NCBI GenBank assembly: GCA_023052935.1
Contig: CM041292.1
Span: 133,376,951 to 133,440,950, forward strand
Reading direction: 5' to 3'
Origin: Piezodorus guildinii
Taxonomy: Eukaryota > Arthropoda > Insecta > Hemiptera > Pentatomidae
Length of the DNA: 64,000 nucleotides
Part shown: positions 35,028 through 48,195 of the stretch, piece after piece
How positions within the stretch are numbered: the first letter of the stretch is position 1
Layout: every line of letters begins with the position of its first letter
Notes under the pieces: generated by a model
The model's input: only the letters and a program-made list of their open reading frames with translations
Told to the model about the DNA's origin: nothing
The model's database searches: none
Made by a program: the position numbers and the translations under genes

Positions 35028-35960
35028 ATGTGAATGAATGAATGAATAATTTTTATTTGCTTTCGGGGTAACCCCCATACAAATAGAGCTGGCTACATAA
35101 CAAATATAGAATAAAAAACATACTTCAATAAAAGAGTTAGCAAGACACTAATTCACTACGTTATCAGCTCTAGGTACATTGTATTACAATAAAACCTATA
35201 ACAAAATAACACAAATACAATATTATGAATAATATAATAGTTTACAATATAATAAATATATAAATATATGTTTTACATAATATGGCGAAACACGATAAAT
35301 AATATGATACAGTTAACAAACATGTTTATTCATTTAAAGTAAACAGGGCGATAAAATTTGTAATGTTCATATTTAAGGCCCTAGGGATGTAATGGGTTCG
35401 GTACGTATATGGGACATCGAATGAAAATGTGGAATAAGTCATCTCTTTCGTTGAGGTTGCATAGCGTGCAGTTTTCCTTGGGTTTAAATTGGTAGTATAT
35501 ATTGTTAAATGTTAATTTAATATTGTAATTTCCAGAGAGTCTTAATTGTGCAAATATTTTTATGACAGGGAACGGTGCGTTTGATAATAAGTAAGCTTGA
35601 GGTTTATGTCTATTGTTATGAATGGACGGATAGAGTGGGTTGTATTTACCGGGAGTGATTAACTTTTGTTTATCTATTGTCTCCATATGATTTGTAAACA
35701 GTATCAATGTTTTGTCCATCTCTAACTGAAAAATAGCCGGGTTTTCTATTTCTAATATAGACTGTTTGTTTATTCGATTTAATATACAGTATAATTGGTC
35801 AAACCAGTTGTATTTTTGTTCTTTATTTTTTGGTTTATAAGTTTTCTTTAATGTATTGAAGCATATTTTAGGGAGTCGGTTATCACTGAGTTTTAAAATT
35901 GTATGCACCCGAGAGAGAGAAATGTTATGGAGATCGAATGTTAAGGTAAGCTCCATAGTG
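35028..35960 (-). pseudogene. LINE ORF2 C-terminal domain with (GAAT)n tail
   Basis: The 191-codon minus frame (35956-35381) is the longest ORF in the window. It ends with a zinc-knuckle-like CX2CX9HX4C set (CTLC...HIFIRC) near residues 165-185, typical of the region after reverse transcriptase in several LINE clades, followed by IYVPNPLHP. The 3' end on minus carries a short ATTC repeat at 35030-35046 in place of poly(A), as some LINEs do. No RT motif remains upstream; the start is simply the first Met after a stop. The clade is undetermined. Confidence 0.7.
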
Positions 35961-37314
35961 GGTATAGATAAAGTAGGAGTACTCGTTTAACGAGTGAAAC
36001 ATACGTCCGTGACAATATTCAATTTTTGTTGACAGTTAAAGCCGTATCATCAAAGGGTTTACTTTAAACTTTTTAATATGAACATAGTTGCCATAGTTAC
36101 ATGGTTGCCTTTCTTCGGCTTGTCTTTGTTGATCCCTGCTATGGTTGTTGAATTGATTTCATGGCAAACGGTTAGGACTAAAATAAAAAAAAATAAATAA
36201 AAAAAAATCGGGTTATTACAATCTTATACAAATAATATATGGAGGTGTTAAAGAGGATTTATTAATGCTTCTGTAATTAAACTTAGTAAGGCGCATTACA
36301 ACAAAAAATACGAAGAAAAAACTGAAAAGTAGATTCGCTTTGCGCTTCATCCAGTTAGGCTTGATTTCGGTTGTTGATGTTAAATATACGTGAATATGTA
36401 AATGTTCAATTGATAATCATATTAATAGAAACAAATTGACATTTGTCATTATATTTACATTCACAATAAATATTCCGTTGTGGGATTAGGGCGTTTCTGT
36501 TTAATGAATTAGTTCCCTTAGGGTAGAGATTCTATGAAGAGATGAAGGAAAGAGTTTACTTGATAATCATATTAAAGTTCTATCATTACAAGGTTTCAAA
36601 GAAAGGAAGTAAAGTCATGGAAATGTTAACGAATTAATTAGAATATTATATATATATATATATCAATGTAAATATATGAATCTAAAATGTTGTTCATTGT
36701 AAATACTTCTTTTTCTTCTTATTCATATCATCACCATTCCAACTCTACATGACGTGGTGTTGCATTTTCGGATTAATTATTTCTGAATTTAGTGCACGAT
36801 TCATTTTCATTCAATCAAAATATTCCAAGCTGTATATAGTTTTTAAAAGCAGTAAAGCATTAATTCTTTTTAAATTAGAAATCTTCCACGTACCGGATAC
36901 TTAAGTTACCTTTTAAAGTTACTAATAATCCTATAAGTACTATTAATCAGATTTGCAAGTCCCATAGTTGATGAATAAATGATAAATTTCTACTAGCTAA
37001 CAAACTTTTATATCCCCAATGAAAAGAAATTTTTTTTTTTTTTTTTCATACATCTTTATAATTAATACAATAAAATTAAAAACTAACCTGAAAGTTAATT
37101 TTGGAGAAATGATTTAATGGTACTAGTTCGTCCTTCAAAGTCAGGAAATCACAAAATATATTTTTCAAGCGCCTTATTGGATCATGAAAAGATTCAGATT
37201 AGCCTTCAGGTGATAAAGTTTAATATGTATTTCTGTTTAATTTGCAATATATCGGTGTTATGATAAAGGATAATTTTGTTGGTGATGTAATAAAAATCGT
37301 TTATAATTACAAAG
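35961..37314. other. AT-rich, nothing recognised
   Basis: Contains (AT)n at 36645-36662 and a T-run at 37032-37046. No coding signal was found. Confidence 0.4.
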
Positions 37315-37565
37315 TAGGGGTCACCTGTGGTCTAATAGTTTGGATAAAAGCCTTCCATGTCATTGGTCGCGGTTTCGAAGCCGGCTGACGATCCTAGGAT
37401 TCATTAAAGGAAGTAAAAGATCCTTACTTATGCCGTCCGGTGGGGAAGTAAAATGGTGGTCCTGAGCCAGTGAGATGTCAGGTACTCGATAAAGATCCCT
37501 GGGTAGCCAAATTTTTGGACTCTCACTGTAGCATCATCTGATTAGCCACAGGTTACATTAATTGA
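37315..37565 (+). mobile_element. SINE-1 copy, diverged
   Basis: A head-like GGGGTCACCTGTGGTCTAAT, a B-box-like GGTTTCGAAGCC, then TATGCCGTCC, GATGTCAGGTACTCG and CACTGTAGCATCATCTGATT blocks follow in family order. The tail is lost. Confidence 0.8.
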
Positions 37566-37716
37566 GGTTGCAATAGTAATATAATACGCATCAAAATACC
37601 ATAAGTAATAGAAATCTTATTTCCTCTAAATTTCTCAATATCGTCCGCCAGATGTAAATGAACTTTTTAGGGAGCGTATAGCGTTTATAAAGAAATAAAC
37701 CTGTTTTGTTTAAATA

Positions 37717-38027
37717 CTACAGAAATTGTTGTTGTTTATTTATTTAACGTCACTTTATGCTACCATGGCTAATCGGACGATGCTACAGTGGGAGTCCTAA
37801 ATTTTGCCTATCCAGGTTTTATTAGGATAGGGATCTTTAACGAGTACCTGACATCGCACAGGCTCGGGACTACCTTTTAACGTCCCCTTCGAAGGACGGC
37901 ATAACTAAGGATTTTTTACTCCCATTAAAAAATCCTAGGACCACCTGCGGGTTTGAACCCGTGACCTTTAGCATAGGAGGCTGTTATGCTAGCCACTCGG
38001 CTACAAGTGATCCCTACAGAAATTGTT
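37717..38027 (-). mobile_element. SINE-1 reference copy with 14-bp target-site duplication
   Basis: CTACAGAAATTGTT at 37717-37730 and 38014-38027 flanks it exactly. On minus the head reads TAGCCGAGTGGCTAGC (A box) and GGGTTCAAACCCGC (B box, internal RNA polymerase III promoter). A body of about 200 bp and a TTATTTATTT tail (as read on plus) follow. This is the most complete copy and gives the family length, about 283 bp. Confidence 0.95.
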
Positions 38028-38164
38028 ATTATATTGTATAAAACTTTTATCAGCTTAAAATGTAATATTGTTCAATATTTTGGACAGAAAAGCTTTTATC
38101 ACTATTACTACCATCCATTATTACGATGGCATTTAAATTGCTATTGATAAATAAAGGTGAGAAC

Positions 38165-38625
38165 TTATAAAAGGTTAAAATTCATAAAACTATTATTCTT
38201 CCGACGGTCCTTTACGGATGTGAACCGTGATCGCTTACTTTGAAGGATGAAAAAGTGTTAAGGTTTTTGAAAATAAGGTACTGCGTAAAATATTTGGTCC
38301 AAAGAGAGATGAGGCCACTGGATAGTTTAGAAGGTTGCACAACGCGGAATTGCGGAGCTTGCACCAAGTAGATATAATTGAGCTCATAGCATCGCGGAGG
38401 CTGAAATGAGCACGTTAAGTTGTTGGGCACAGCGAGGAACGGATCCCGAGAAAGTTGGTATTCGCTGAACCGTCTAGTAAGCGTCCGAAAGGTAGGCCGA
38501 AGCGTCGATGGGAGGATTGTTTTAAGGATTGGGCGAACCTGGATAGGCAGTATTTGGTGGTATCGGCATCGAACCTACGGGTTCTGTTTGCCTATCATTA
38601 TTATTATTGATAAATAAACCTTGTA
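38165..38625 (+). pseudogene. RTE-type LINE ORF2 C-terminal remnant
   Basis: Frames on plus give ILPTVLYGCEPWSLTLKDE, the conserved 'LYG.E.W' motif after the reverse transcriptase. LRKIFGP-like and HNAELRSLHQVD-like segments follow in shifted frames, then HVKLLGTARN and a basic GRPKRRW-like block near 38490-38515, and a CLP-type end near 38590. This is the usual C-terminal layout of RTE-like elements in arthropods. Frame changes near 38280 and 38455 break it, and the RT core is absent. Confidence 0.75.
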
Positions 38626-39235
38626 ATTAAAATATATTAAAAAAAAAAACATTACGAATTATATTACTTTATTTTATTCTTAGATTGCCAAAATAATCGG
38701 CACATCATCCTGTTACTTCCATGTTTGATGGAGAAATGAATTATGATTACATCACATTACAATATTTTCACTACTACATATCATTATTATATCTTGGAAA
38801 CGTTCCTTCTGTTTATTCTTTACTTTCTATTGTAAAGTGGAAAACAAGTCGGCCATAATTTTTCACTTGTGTAGTTTTATCCAACTTGACTGGATGTCTT
38901 TTATAATGTCCATCGAGAGGAACCTAGGCTGAAATGTACATTAAGGGCAGTTGACTAAGAAGATCCAAGACAGATAATGAAGGCCTGGAAGCCCTTATTT
39001 ACAATAGCTGAGTTGGCCGTCCGCCAGGGGCTGCGAGAACCACTTCTGCCTCAGATCATACTCGTATATAACGCAATTAAAACTTGCAAGGTTTGTTCAA
39101 AATATTCCCGCTGTCTGTCTGGAAAGAGATCATTGCCATAAGCTTAGCAATATTATTTCTGTATGGTTTATTTTAGCTCATATTTTTTATCTACATACTT
39201 GCTTTTCTATTTGAATTTTGTTTTTTAATCAGAAA
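38626..39235. other. AT-rich; GC-richer patch at 38930-39060
   Basis: The patch contains GGCCGTCCGCCAGG but no recognisable protein. Confidence 0.35.
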
Positions 39236-39239
39236 GTAA

Positions 39240-40560
39240 AATCTTCCTACTACCGGTCACCTACAATATTTTCTCAAAGGCTTTACTAAACAGACTTTAC
39301 CCAAAATTAGACTCTAAAATCGGAGAATACCAAGGTGGTTTTAGAAAAATTAGATCATGTTAAGAACAAACTTTGAGCCTTTAGCTATTGGTCAAACACT
39401 ACAGGACTAAAAGTAAAAATATCTTTTTTATTCTTTTTCGCGTATGATTCGGTAGATAAGAAAACGCTACTTGAAGTACTAAAAGAATACGGGGTTGGCC
39501 AGAAAACTAGAAAATTGATAGGACCAACGATGACAAGGACTGAATCTAAAGTTAAATTCCAAGGAAATATCAGTAAACCACTTTAGATCAAAACAGAAAT
39601 TAGATAGGGAGAGGGATTGTCTCCAATACTGTTTAACGTGGTACGCGAAAAGATCATAAAGGAACTATGGAAAATCAACAATTCAGATGCAATCCAAGGA
39701 GCTAAGAAAAGTTACGTCAAAAGTGGATGTCCCGCATATAGAGACGACCTTGCCTTTTTATCAGAAGAAGAAGAGTCGATTGTCCAAATAGACACTCTTT
39801 CGGAAACAGCGAAGAAAACAAGCTTACAGATATCTTTTGAGAAGACGGAACTGATGACCACGGACGCAATTTTTAAGAATAAAACGATTGAAACTAAATA
39901 AATAAAACAATTAAAGTAACTCAGAGATTTAATTACCTCAGCATCATCATAATCATATGCAGCAATGAGTCGGAGAGAGAAGGGTTTAAGGAAAGAATCG
40001 CCAAAATAGAGAAATCAAGCTTCACCACTAGTGATCGTTATAAAAAAAACAAAAAAACTTTTGTCTAAAAGCTAACATAATACATTATAAAAAGGTCGTC
40101 AAACCAATGATTCTTTACGCAACAGAAATATTTTTTCTTCCTAGCCTAGAAAGCCTTCTAAAAATAGAAAGAAGAATCGTCAGAAGAATCTACGGACCTT
40201 GGTGAACACCAGAAGGATACACACTGATGTCAAATGCTGAAATATATAAGGAAAAAACAGATCTAGAAACAGACGCTAGGATAGGAAGGCTGAGATTCTA
40301 TGGTCATATGATGATGATGAATCCTGAGAGGCAACCATAAAATATTTAAGGGAATCCACAGTTATAAAAATTTAACCGGGTATTTCAAACAGGTTAAAGA
40401 TAATATGGACCAGGTGGGGCTAAGTGACCAAGATTGTTTAGAAATAGATAAGTACTGGAAGGCGCTCAAAGGAATTAAGTTTATTGTAGGAAAGAAGCGC
40501 TCCAAATTAGGTGTTGAAGGCGTGATCTGAGGAGAGAAAATGTAAGCGCTCATGAGGGGC
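39240..40560 (+). pseudogene. RTE-like LINE reverse transcriptase remnant
   Basis: In order on plus: EYQGGFRKIRSC (motif 'Q.GFR..RSC', about 39328), YDSVDKKTLLEVLKEYGVGQ (about 39445), ESKVKFQGNISKP (about 39545), then the frame 39617-39901 starting SPILFNVV. In that frame the catalytic box reads YRDDLAF instead of the usual YADDLAF. FNYL-type and IERRIVRRIYGP segments follow, then RIGRLRFYGHMM near 40280. At least four stops and frameshifts are present. The changed catalytic box and breaks make it inactive. Confidence 0.85.
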
Positions 40561-40939
40561 ATGTAGGAGAAGAGGAGGCAGGTGAAGTGAAAGCATCAAA
40601 TTCGTGATATTCGCGTGGTCTTTAAGGCCTTTTCGTGAAGAAAAAAAAATATCTGGTCTTTGTTTTTTGGGAACTTTGAGTATTTTTTAAGACACGATTA
40701 AAAGATATAAAACCAAGCAGTGTTGAAACATACTTCATGATTGTATTTATTTTCCAGCTACATTAGGTTACTTTCAGAGAGCCGCCATGGACTATCCTGA
40801 AATTAAATGGGTAGGATTATTCCTTAGAAAACAAATTGTTGAATATTTTTACTTTCACTAATCTCCACTCACCAAATGCCCTAGTCCCGCGAAACGGTCT
40901 GTATAGTGCACAGTAAAAGTCTTACGAAAATGAAATTAC

Positions 40940-41368
40940 ATATTACATACTTGATATGTAAGGCTGTTGTGTATTCTGTTACTAGCGAAATTTTCACCAA
41001 AATCGGAAACAAAAAATGCCGCTTTATTTCATAAATTATTACGACTTTATATGATTGGACTCTAGTGATTTTGATTAAAATCACGACTATATCCATGTAA
41101 AATTAAATGAGACTTATTATTGCATGAGGATTTATTACAATAGTGATAGGGCCTCAATCTCGAATTTTGTCTTTAACGTATCTCCAATTTTTCCTATTCA
41201 TAATAATTTACTATTTTGCATTGTTATCATCAATTATAAAAGCGTAAATATATTAAAAAGTGAGACATGTAAAGCAGAATAAAGGGTATTTAAAAAAAAA
41301 TAATAGTAATACAGATATAGATGCGCACACCAGATTTTTATATTATTGTTTTTTAGGCATTGATAAAG

Positions 41369-41447
<79 letters not shown>

Positions 41448-41837
41448 ATATATTTTTACTTTCACTTACTATATATAGTAAGGGGAAGTATTGCGATCGT
41501 GAAAATTTTCGAATTCCAGTTTTCAACGGAAATACACGTTTTAGGGTCCCCTGAGTCCAAATAACCAAGTCCCGAAAAAAGGTCTGTGTGTGTGTGTGTG
41601 TGTCTGTGTATGTGTGTGTGGTAACTCCCGGGCGGAAACAGTAAGTCCTATGAAACTGAAATTTCATATTTAAGACATCTATACGCCTGAGACGTGACAA
41701 AACTTTTTTCATCAAAATGAGCCTACCAGAAGAGGCACTTTATACAATGCATTTTGCACCTTTTTTCGATTTTCTAAAAAACGGTTCCGACGATTTTGAT
41801 TAAACTCGCTAAATCGATGTAAAATTTAATGAGCTTT
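40940..41837 (+). repeat. Direct duplication, copy 1
   Basis: It is nearly identical to 44481-45359, including an A-run, a (TA)n tract that differs in length, and the start of a (GT)n unit. The offset is about 3.5 kb. Confidence 0.9.
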
Positions 41838-42888
41838 GATGTGAAATTACAGTTTCATAGGACTTACCGTTTCCGCCCGGGAGTTACCACACACACACAC
41901 ACAGACACACACACAGACACACACACACACACACACACACAGACCTTTTTTCGGGACTTGGTTATTTGGACTCAGGGGACCATAAAACGTGTATTTCCGT
42001 TGAAAACTGGAATTCGAAAATTTTCACGATCGCAATACTTCCCCTTACTATATATAGTAAGTGAAAGTAATAAATTAAATTAAATTTCTATAGAAACATG
42101 TGTTTGATTCAAAAATCTATTATATTATTATCTAAAATAATCAGTTAGTGTTAGGTTCATTTCATCACTCTCTATTAACTTTTAAAAGCTTGTGTATGAG
42201 ATGATAATATTTCTAAAATCTTTAGCTTTCCAACGGTATATCATACATGTATATTACTGCTCTTATGTTCAAAAACGAAAAATTGCATTAAAAAAATATT
42301 TTTTCTGTTTTCTCCTTTAGTTGGGTATCGAATTTATTCAATTTATATATTTACCAGTTTTTCATCAGCGTTAACAAGATAATCTAGTTATTATTATTGA
42401 ATCTACAAAATTAAAGGTACTTTAGGGGAAGCAAATTTAAAATATCGGCATTTAAGCCCTGTCAGACCATTTTTATCTAAATAAAACCTACATGATATTA
42501 AAGCTCATTAAATTTTACATCGATTTAGCGAGTTTAATCAAAATCGTCGGAACCGTTTTTTAGAAAATCGAAAAAAGGTGCAAAATGCATTGTATAAAGT
42601 GCCTCTTCTGGTAGGCTCATTTTGATGAAAAAAGTTTTGTCACGTCTCAGGCGTATAGATGTCTTAAATATGAAATTTCAGTTTCATAGGACTTACTGTT
42701 TCCGCCGGGAGTTACCACACACACATACACAGACACACACACACACACACAGACCTTTTTTCGGGACTTGGTTATTTGGACTCAGGGGACCCTAAAACGT
42801 GTATTTCCGTTGAAAACTGGAATTCGAAAATTTTCACGATCGCAATACTTCCCCTTACTATATATAGTAAGTGAAAGTAAAAATATAT

Positions 42889-42970
<82 letters not shown>

Positions 42971-44024
42971 ATATATTTTTACTTTCACTTACTATATATA
43001 GTAAGGGGAAGTATTGCGATCGTGAAAATTTTCGAATTCCAGTTTTCAACGGAAATACACGTTTTAGGGTCCCCTGAGTCCAAATAACCAAGTCCCGAAA
43101 AAAGGTCTGTGTGTGTGTGTGTGTGTCTGTGTATGTGTGTGTGGTAACTCCCGGGCGGAAACAGTAAGTCCTATGAAACTGAAATTTCATATTTAAGACA
43201 TCTATACGCCTGAGACGTGACAAAACTTTTTTCATCAAAATGAGCCTACCAGAAGAGGCACTTTATACAATGCATTTTGCACCTTTTTTCGATTTTCTAA
43301 AAAACGGTTCCGACGATTTTGATTAAACTCGCTAAATCGATGTAAAATTTAATGAGCTTTAATATCATGTAGGTTTTATTTAGATAAAAATGGTCTGACA
43401 GGGCTTAAATGCCGATATTTTAAATTTGCTTCCCCTAAAGTACCTTTAATTTTGTAGATTCAATAATAATAACTAGATTATCTTGTTAACGCTGATGAAA
43501 AACTGGTAAATATATAAATTGAATAAATTCGATACCCAACTAAAGGAGAAAACAGAAAAAATATTTTTTTAATGCAATTTTTCGTTTTTGAACATAAGAG
43601 CAGTAATATACATGTATGATATACCGTTGGAAAGCTAAAGATTTTAGAAATATTATCATCTCATACACAAGCTTTTAAAAGTTAATAGAGAGTGATGAAA
43701 TGAACCTAACACTAACTGATTATTTTAGATAATAATATAATAGATTTTTGAATCAAACACATGTTTCTATAGAAATTTAATTTAATTTATTACTTTCACT
43801 TACTATATATAGTAAGGGGAAGTATTGCGATCGTGAAAATTTTCGAATTCCAGTTTTCAACGGAAATACACGTTTTATGGTCCCCTGAGTCCAAATAACC
43901 AAGTCCCGAAAAAAGGTCTGTGTGTGTGTGTGTGTGTGTGTCTGTGTGTGTGTCTGTGTGTGTGTGTGTGTGTGGTAACTCCCGGGCGGAAACGGTAAGT
44001 CCTATGAAACTGTAATTTCACATC
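41838..44024. repeat. 2.2-kb near-perfect palindrome
   Basis: Bases 41838-42929 are the reverse complement of 42930-44024, with only small length differences. Even the interruptions in the (GT)n/(AC)n tracts mirror each other. The centre is a (TA)n tract at 42890-42968. Confidence 0.9.
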
Positions 44025-44480
44025 TAAGACATCTATACGCCTGAGACGTGACAAAACTTTTTTCATCAAAATGAGCCTACCAGAAGAGGCACTTTATACA
44101 ATGCATTTTGCACCTTTTTTCGATTTTCTAAAAAACGGTTCCGACGATTTTGATTAAACTCGCTAAATCGATGTAAAATTTAATGAGCTTTAATATCATG
44201 TAGGTTTTATTTAGATAAAAATGGTCTGACAGGGCTTAAATGCCGATATTTTAAATTTGCTTCCCCTAAAGTACCTTTAATTTTGTAGATTCAATAATAA
44301 TAACTAGATTATCTTGTTAACGCTGATGAAAAACTGGTAAATATATAAATTGAATAAATTCGATACCCAACTAAAGGAGAAAACAGAAAAAATATTTTTT
44401 TAATGCAATTTTTCGTTTTTGAACATAAGAGCAGTAATATACATGTATGATATACCGTTGGAAAGCTAAAGATTTTAGAA

Positions 44481-44909
44481 ATATTACATACTTGATATGT
44501 AAGGCTGTTGTGTATTCTGTTACTAGCGAAATTTTCACCAAAATCGGAAACAAAAAATGCCGCTTTATTTCATAAATTATTACGACTTTATATGATTGGA
44601 CTCTAGTGATTTTGATTAAAATCACGACTATATCCATGTAAAATTAAATGAGACTTATTATTGCATGAGGATTTATTACAATAGTGATAGGGCCTCAATC
44701 TCGAATTTTGTCTTTAACGTATCTCCAATTTTTCCTATTCATAATAATTTACTATTTTGCATTGTTATCATCAATTATAAAAGCGTAAATATATTAAAAA
44801 GTGAGACATGTAAAGCAGAATAAAGGGTATTTAAAAAAAAATAATAGTAATACAGATATAGATGCGCACACCAGATTTTTATATTATTGTTTTTTAGGCA
44901 TTGATAAAG

Positions 44910-44968
<59 letters not shown>

Positions 44969-45359
44969 ATATATTTTTACTTTCACTTACTATATATAGT
45001 AAGGGGAAGTATTGCGATCGTGAAAATTTTCGAATTCCAGTTTTCAACGGAAATACACGTTTTAGGGTCCCCTGAGTCCAAATAACCAAGTCCCGAAAAA
45101 AGGTCTGTGTGTGTGTGTGTGTGTCTGTGTATGTGTGTGTGGTAACTCCCGGGCGGAAACAGTAAGTCCTATGAAACTGAAATTTCATATTTAAGACATC
45201 TATACGCCTGAGACGTGACAAAACTTTTTTCATCAAAATGAGCCTACCAGAAGAGGCACTTTATACAATGCATTTTGCACCTTTTTTTCGATTTTCTAAA
45301 AAACGGTTCCGACGATTTTGATTAAACTCGCTAAATCGATGTAAAATTTAATGAGCTTT
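44481..45359 (+). repeat. Direct duplication, copy 2
   Basis: This is the partner of 40940-41837. It joins the 43800 unit in mid-body, so the duplication interrupted that unit. Confidence 0.9.
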
Positions 45360-45798
45360 AATATCATGTAGGTTTTATTTAGATAAAAATGGTCTGACAG
45401 GGCTTAAATGCCGATATTTTAAATTTGCTTCCCCTAAAGTACCTTTAATTTTGTAGATTCAATAATAATAACTAGATTATCTTGTTAACGCTGATGAAAA
45501 ACTGGTAAATATATAAATTGAATAAATTCGATACCCAACTAAAGGAGAAAACAGAAAAAATATTTTTTTAATGCAATTTTTCGTTTTTGAACATAAGAGC
45601 AGTAATATACATGTATGATATACCGTTGGAAAGCTAAAGATTTTAGAAATATTATCATCTCATACACAAGCTTTTAAAAGTTAATAGAGAGTGATGAAAT
45701 GAACCTAACACTAACTGATTATTTTAGATAATAATATAATAGATTTTTGAATCAAACACATGTTTCTATAGAAATTTAATTTAATTTATTACTTTCAC

Positions 45799-46778
45799 TT
45801 ACTATATATAGTAAGGGGAAGTATTGCGATCGTGAAAATTTTCGAATTCCAGTTTTCAACGGAAATACACGTTTTATGGTCCCCTGAGTCCAAATAACCA
45901 AGTCCCGAAAAAAAGGTCTGTGTGTGTGTGTGTGTGTGTGTGGTCTGTTGGTGTGTGTTGTGTGTGTGTGGGGTGTGTGGTAACTCCCGGGCGGAAACGG
46001 TAAGTCCTATGAAACTGTAATTTCAATCTAAGACATCTATACGCCTGAGACGTGACAAAACTTTTTTCATCAAAATGAGCCTACCAGAAGAGGCACTTTA
46101 TACAATGCATTTTGCACCTTTTTTCGATTTTCTAAAAACGGTTCCGACGATTTTGATTAAACTCGCTATATCGATGTAAAATTTAATGAGCTTTAATATC
46201 ATGTAGGTTTTATTTAGATAAAAATGGTCTGACAGGGCTTAAATGCCGATATTTTAAATTTGCTTCCCCTAAAGTACCTTTTAATTTTGTAGATTCAATA
46301 ATAATAACTAGATTATCTTGTTAACGCTGATGAAAAACTGGTAAATATATAAATTGAATAAATTCGATACCCAACTAAAGGAGAAAACAGAAAAAATATT
46401 TTTTTAATGCAATTTTTCGTTTTTGAACATAAGTGCAGTAATATACATGTATGATATACCGTTGGAAAGCTAAAGATTTTAGAAATATTATCATCTCATA
46501 CACAAGCTTTTAAAAGTTATTAGAGAGTGATGAAATGAACATAACACTAACTGATTATTTTAGATAATAATATAATAGATTTTTGAATCAAACACATGTT
46601 TCTAAAGAAAATTTAATTTTTAATTCATTATTTTCACTTAATAATCTTTATATGTAAGGGGAAGTATTGCGATCGTGATAATTTTCAAATTTCAGTTTTC
46701 AACGAAATTACATGTTTTCAGGGTTCCCTGAGTCAAACAACAAGTCCGAAAAAAAAAGGTCTGTGTGTGTGTGTGTGT

Positions 46779-46820
<42 letters not shown>

Positions 46821-47332
46821 TAACTCCCGGGCGGAAACGGTAAGTCCTATGAAACTGAAATTTCATATTTAAGACATCTATACGCCCGAGACGTGACAAA
46901 ACTTTTTTCATCAAAATGAGCCTACCAGAAGAGGCACTTTATACCATGCATTTTGCACCTTTTTTCAATTTTCTCAAAAACGGTTCCGACGATTTTAATT
47001 AAACTCGCTATATCGATGTAAAATTTAATGGGCTTTAATATCATGTAGGTTTTATTTAGATAAAAATGGTCTGACAGGGCTTAAATGCCGATATTTTAAA
47101 TTTGCTTCCCCTAAAGTACCTTTAATTTTGTAGATTCAATAATAATAACTAGATTATCTTGATAAAGAAAAAAAAAATATATATATATATATATATTGAT
47201 ATATTTTTACTTTCACTTACTATATATAGTAAGGGGAAGTATTGCGATCGTGAAAATTTTCGAATTCCAGTTTTCAACGGAAATACACGTTTTAGGGTCC
47301 CCTGAGTCCAAATAACCAAGTCCCGAAAAAAG

Positions 47333-47371
<39 letters not shown>

Positions 47372-47445
47372 TGTGTCTGTGTGTGTGTGTGTGGTAACTC
47401 CCGGGCGGAAACAGTAAGTCCTATGAAACTGAAATTTCATATTAA
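45799..47445 (+). repeat. Diverged and truncated units at the array's right edge
   Basis: The unit at 45799 is intact but with an irregular (GT)n tract (45920-45980). The unit at about 46638 has substitutions in its palindrome and head and stops at about 47160. A short unit at 47217-47445 ends just after TGAAATTTCATATT. Divergence rises toward this edge, as is common at array borders. Confidence 0.85.
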
Positions 47446-48195
47446 TTCCTTAATAATTTCACGTATTTTTATCTCTAACTGTATATGAAAATTCTTTCTT
47501 TTAAAAATGGAGGTAAGTGAAAGTCGTGTGTTGCCCGCACCAGATTTTTATAATTGTATTTCATAATACAATTTGCCGCACTTAAATGGAAATAATATCA
47601 GTATTAGTCTGTAAGATGTCATTCATTTCATATGTATTTACCAGTTTAATGAAAGAAAATTAAACTAAAGATTATATTGAGATAATTCATACTTAAATAG
47701 GAAATTAACATTAAACCCACTAAAGCACTAAAAATCCAGTCGGAAGGTTGGTATGAACCCAGGAAGTTCTACTGCTTCCTTCGTGTTAATGGAATTATTG
47801 ATATTATTCGTTGGTATTGACCTCTGTACATTTGAAAGAAAGATTCTTCAACTTTTGAGACCATTAAATTAGAACAAAGCATGCATAAATCGAAATAAAC
47901 AACCAAATGTTATCTTTATTGAAGGAACTAGAAGGGATAGATAAATTAGAATCATATAAAGGAGAGATGGATATAGATATTCTCCTTCTCAGTTTAATAT
48001 TATAAAACTTTTTTTGTTTCATGAAAATAAAGATTAAACATACAATCGTGATCATAGAAATTTTGGTCATCACCTATGCTTTAATTTTTTATCTAATGAG
48101 TTTGATCCAATCGAATATTTTTGTTCTTGTATATTTATTTATACCATACACTTAATGAAATAAAGACACTAAAAAAAATAATAAATAAATAAAAA
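47446..48195. other. AT-rich, nothing recognised
   Basis: A 69-codon minus frame at 47864-48073 has no domain. Confidence 0.4.

Larger units (their letters stand above)
40860..47445. repeat. 6.5-kb array of (GT)n-bearing repeat units
   Basis: About nine full or partial copies of one unit, each starting at the palindrome TTACTATATATAGTAA. Perfect palindromes lie at 41466, 42045, 42855, 42989, 43800, 44987, 45799 and 47217, and a decayed one near 46638. Spacing in the clean direct copies is 811-812 bp. In order a unit has GGGGAAGTATTGCGATCG, GTTTTCAACGGAAATACACG, GGTCCCCTGAGTCC, a (GT)n tract, GGTAACTCCCGGGCGGAAAC and about 550 bp of AT-rich body. The 42045 and 42855 copies are inverted. Unit frames are incidental YIYIY or microsatellite translations; no protein is supported. 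Confidence 0.9.

Noticed and set aside
37900..38013. tRNA gene suggested by A and B boxes
   Set aside because: The boxes belong to SINE-1 heads. No complete cloverleaf with acceptor stem was found, and the copies carry target-site duplications.
41580..41625. (GT)n tract as a possible telomeric or regulatory repeat
   Set aside because: It is a simple microsatellite at the same place in every unit, with no telomere-like G-rich motif.
41260..43238. Many frames encoding YIYIYIY runs and repeated VFPLKTGIRKFSRSQYFPLL-like segments
   Set aside because: They are translations of (TA)n, (GT)n and the repeat unit in several frames and both strands, with no conserved start, splice site or domain.
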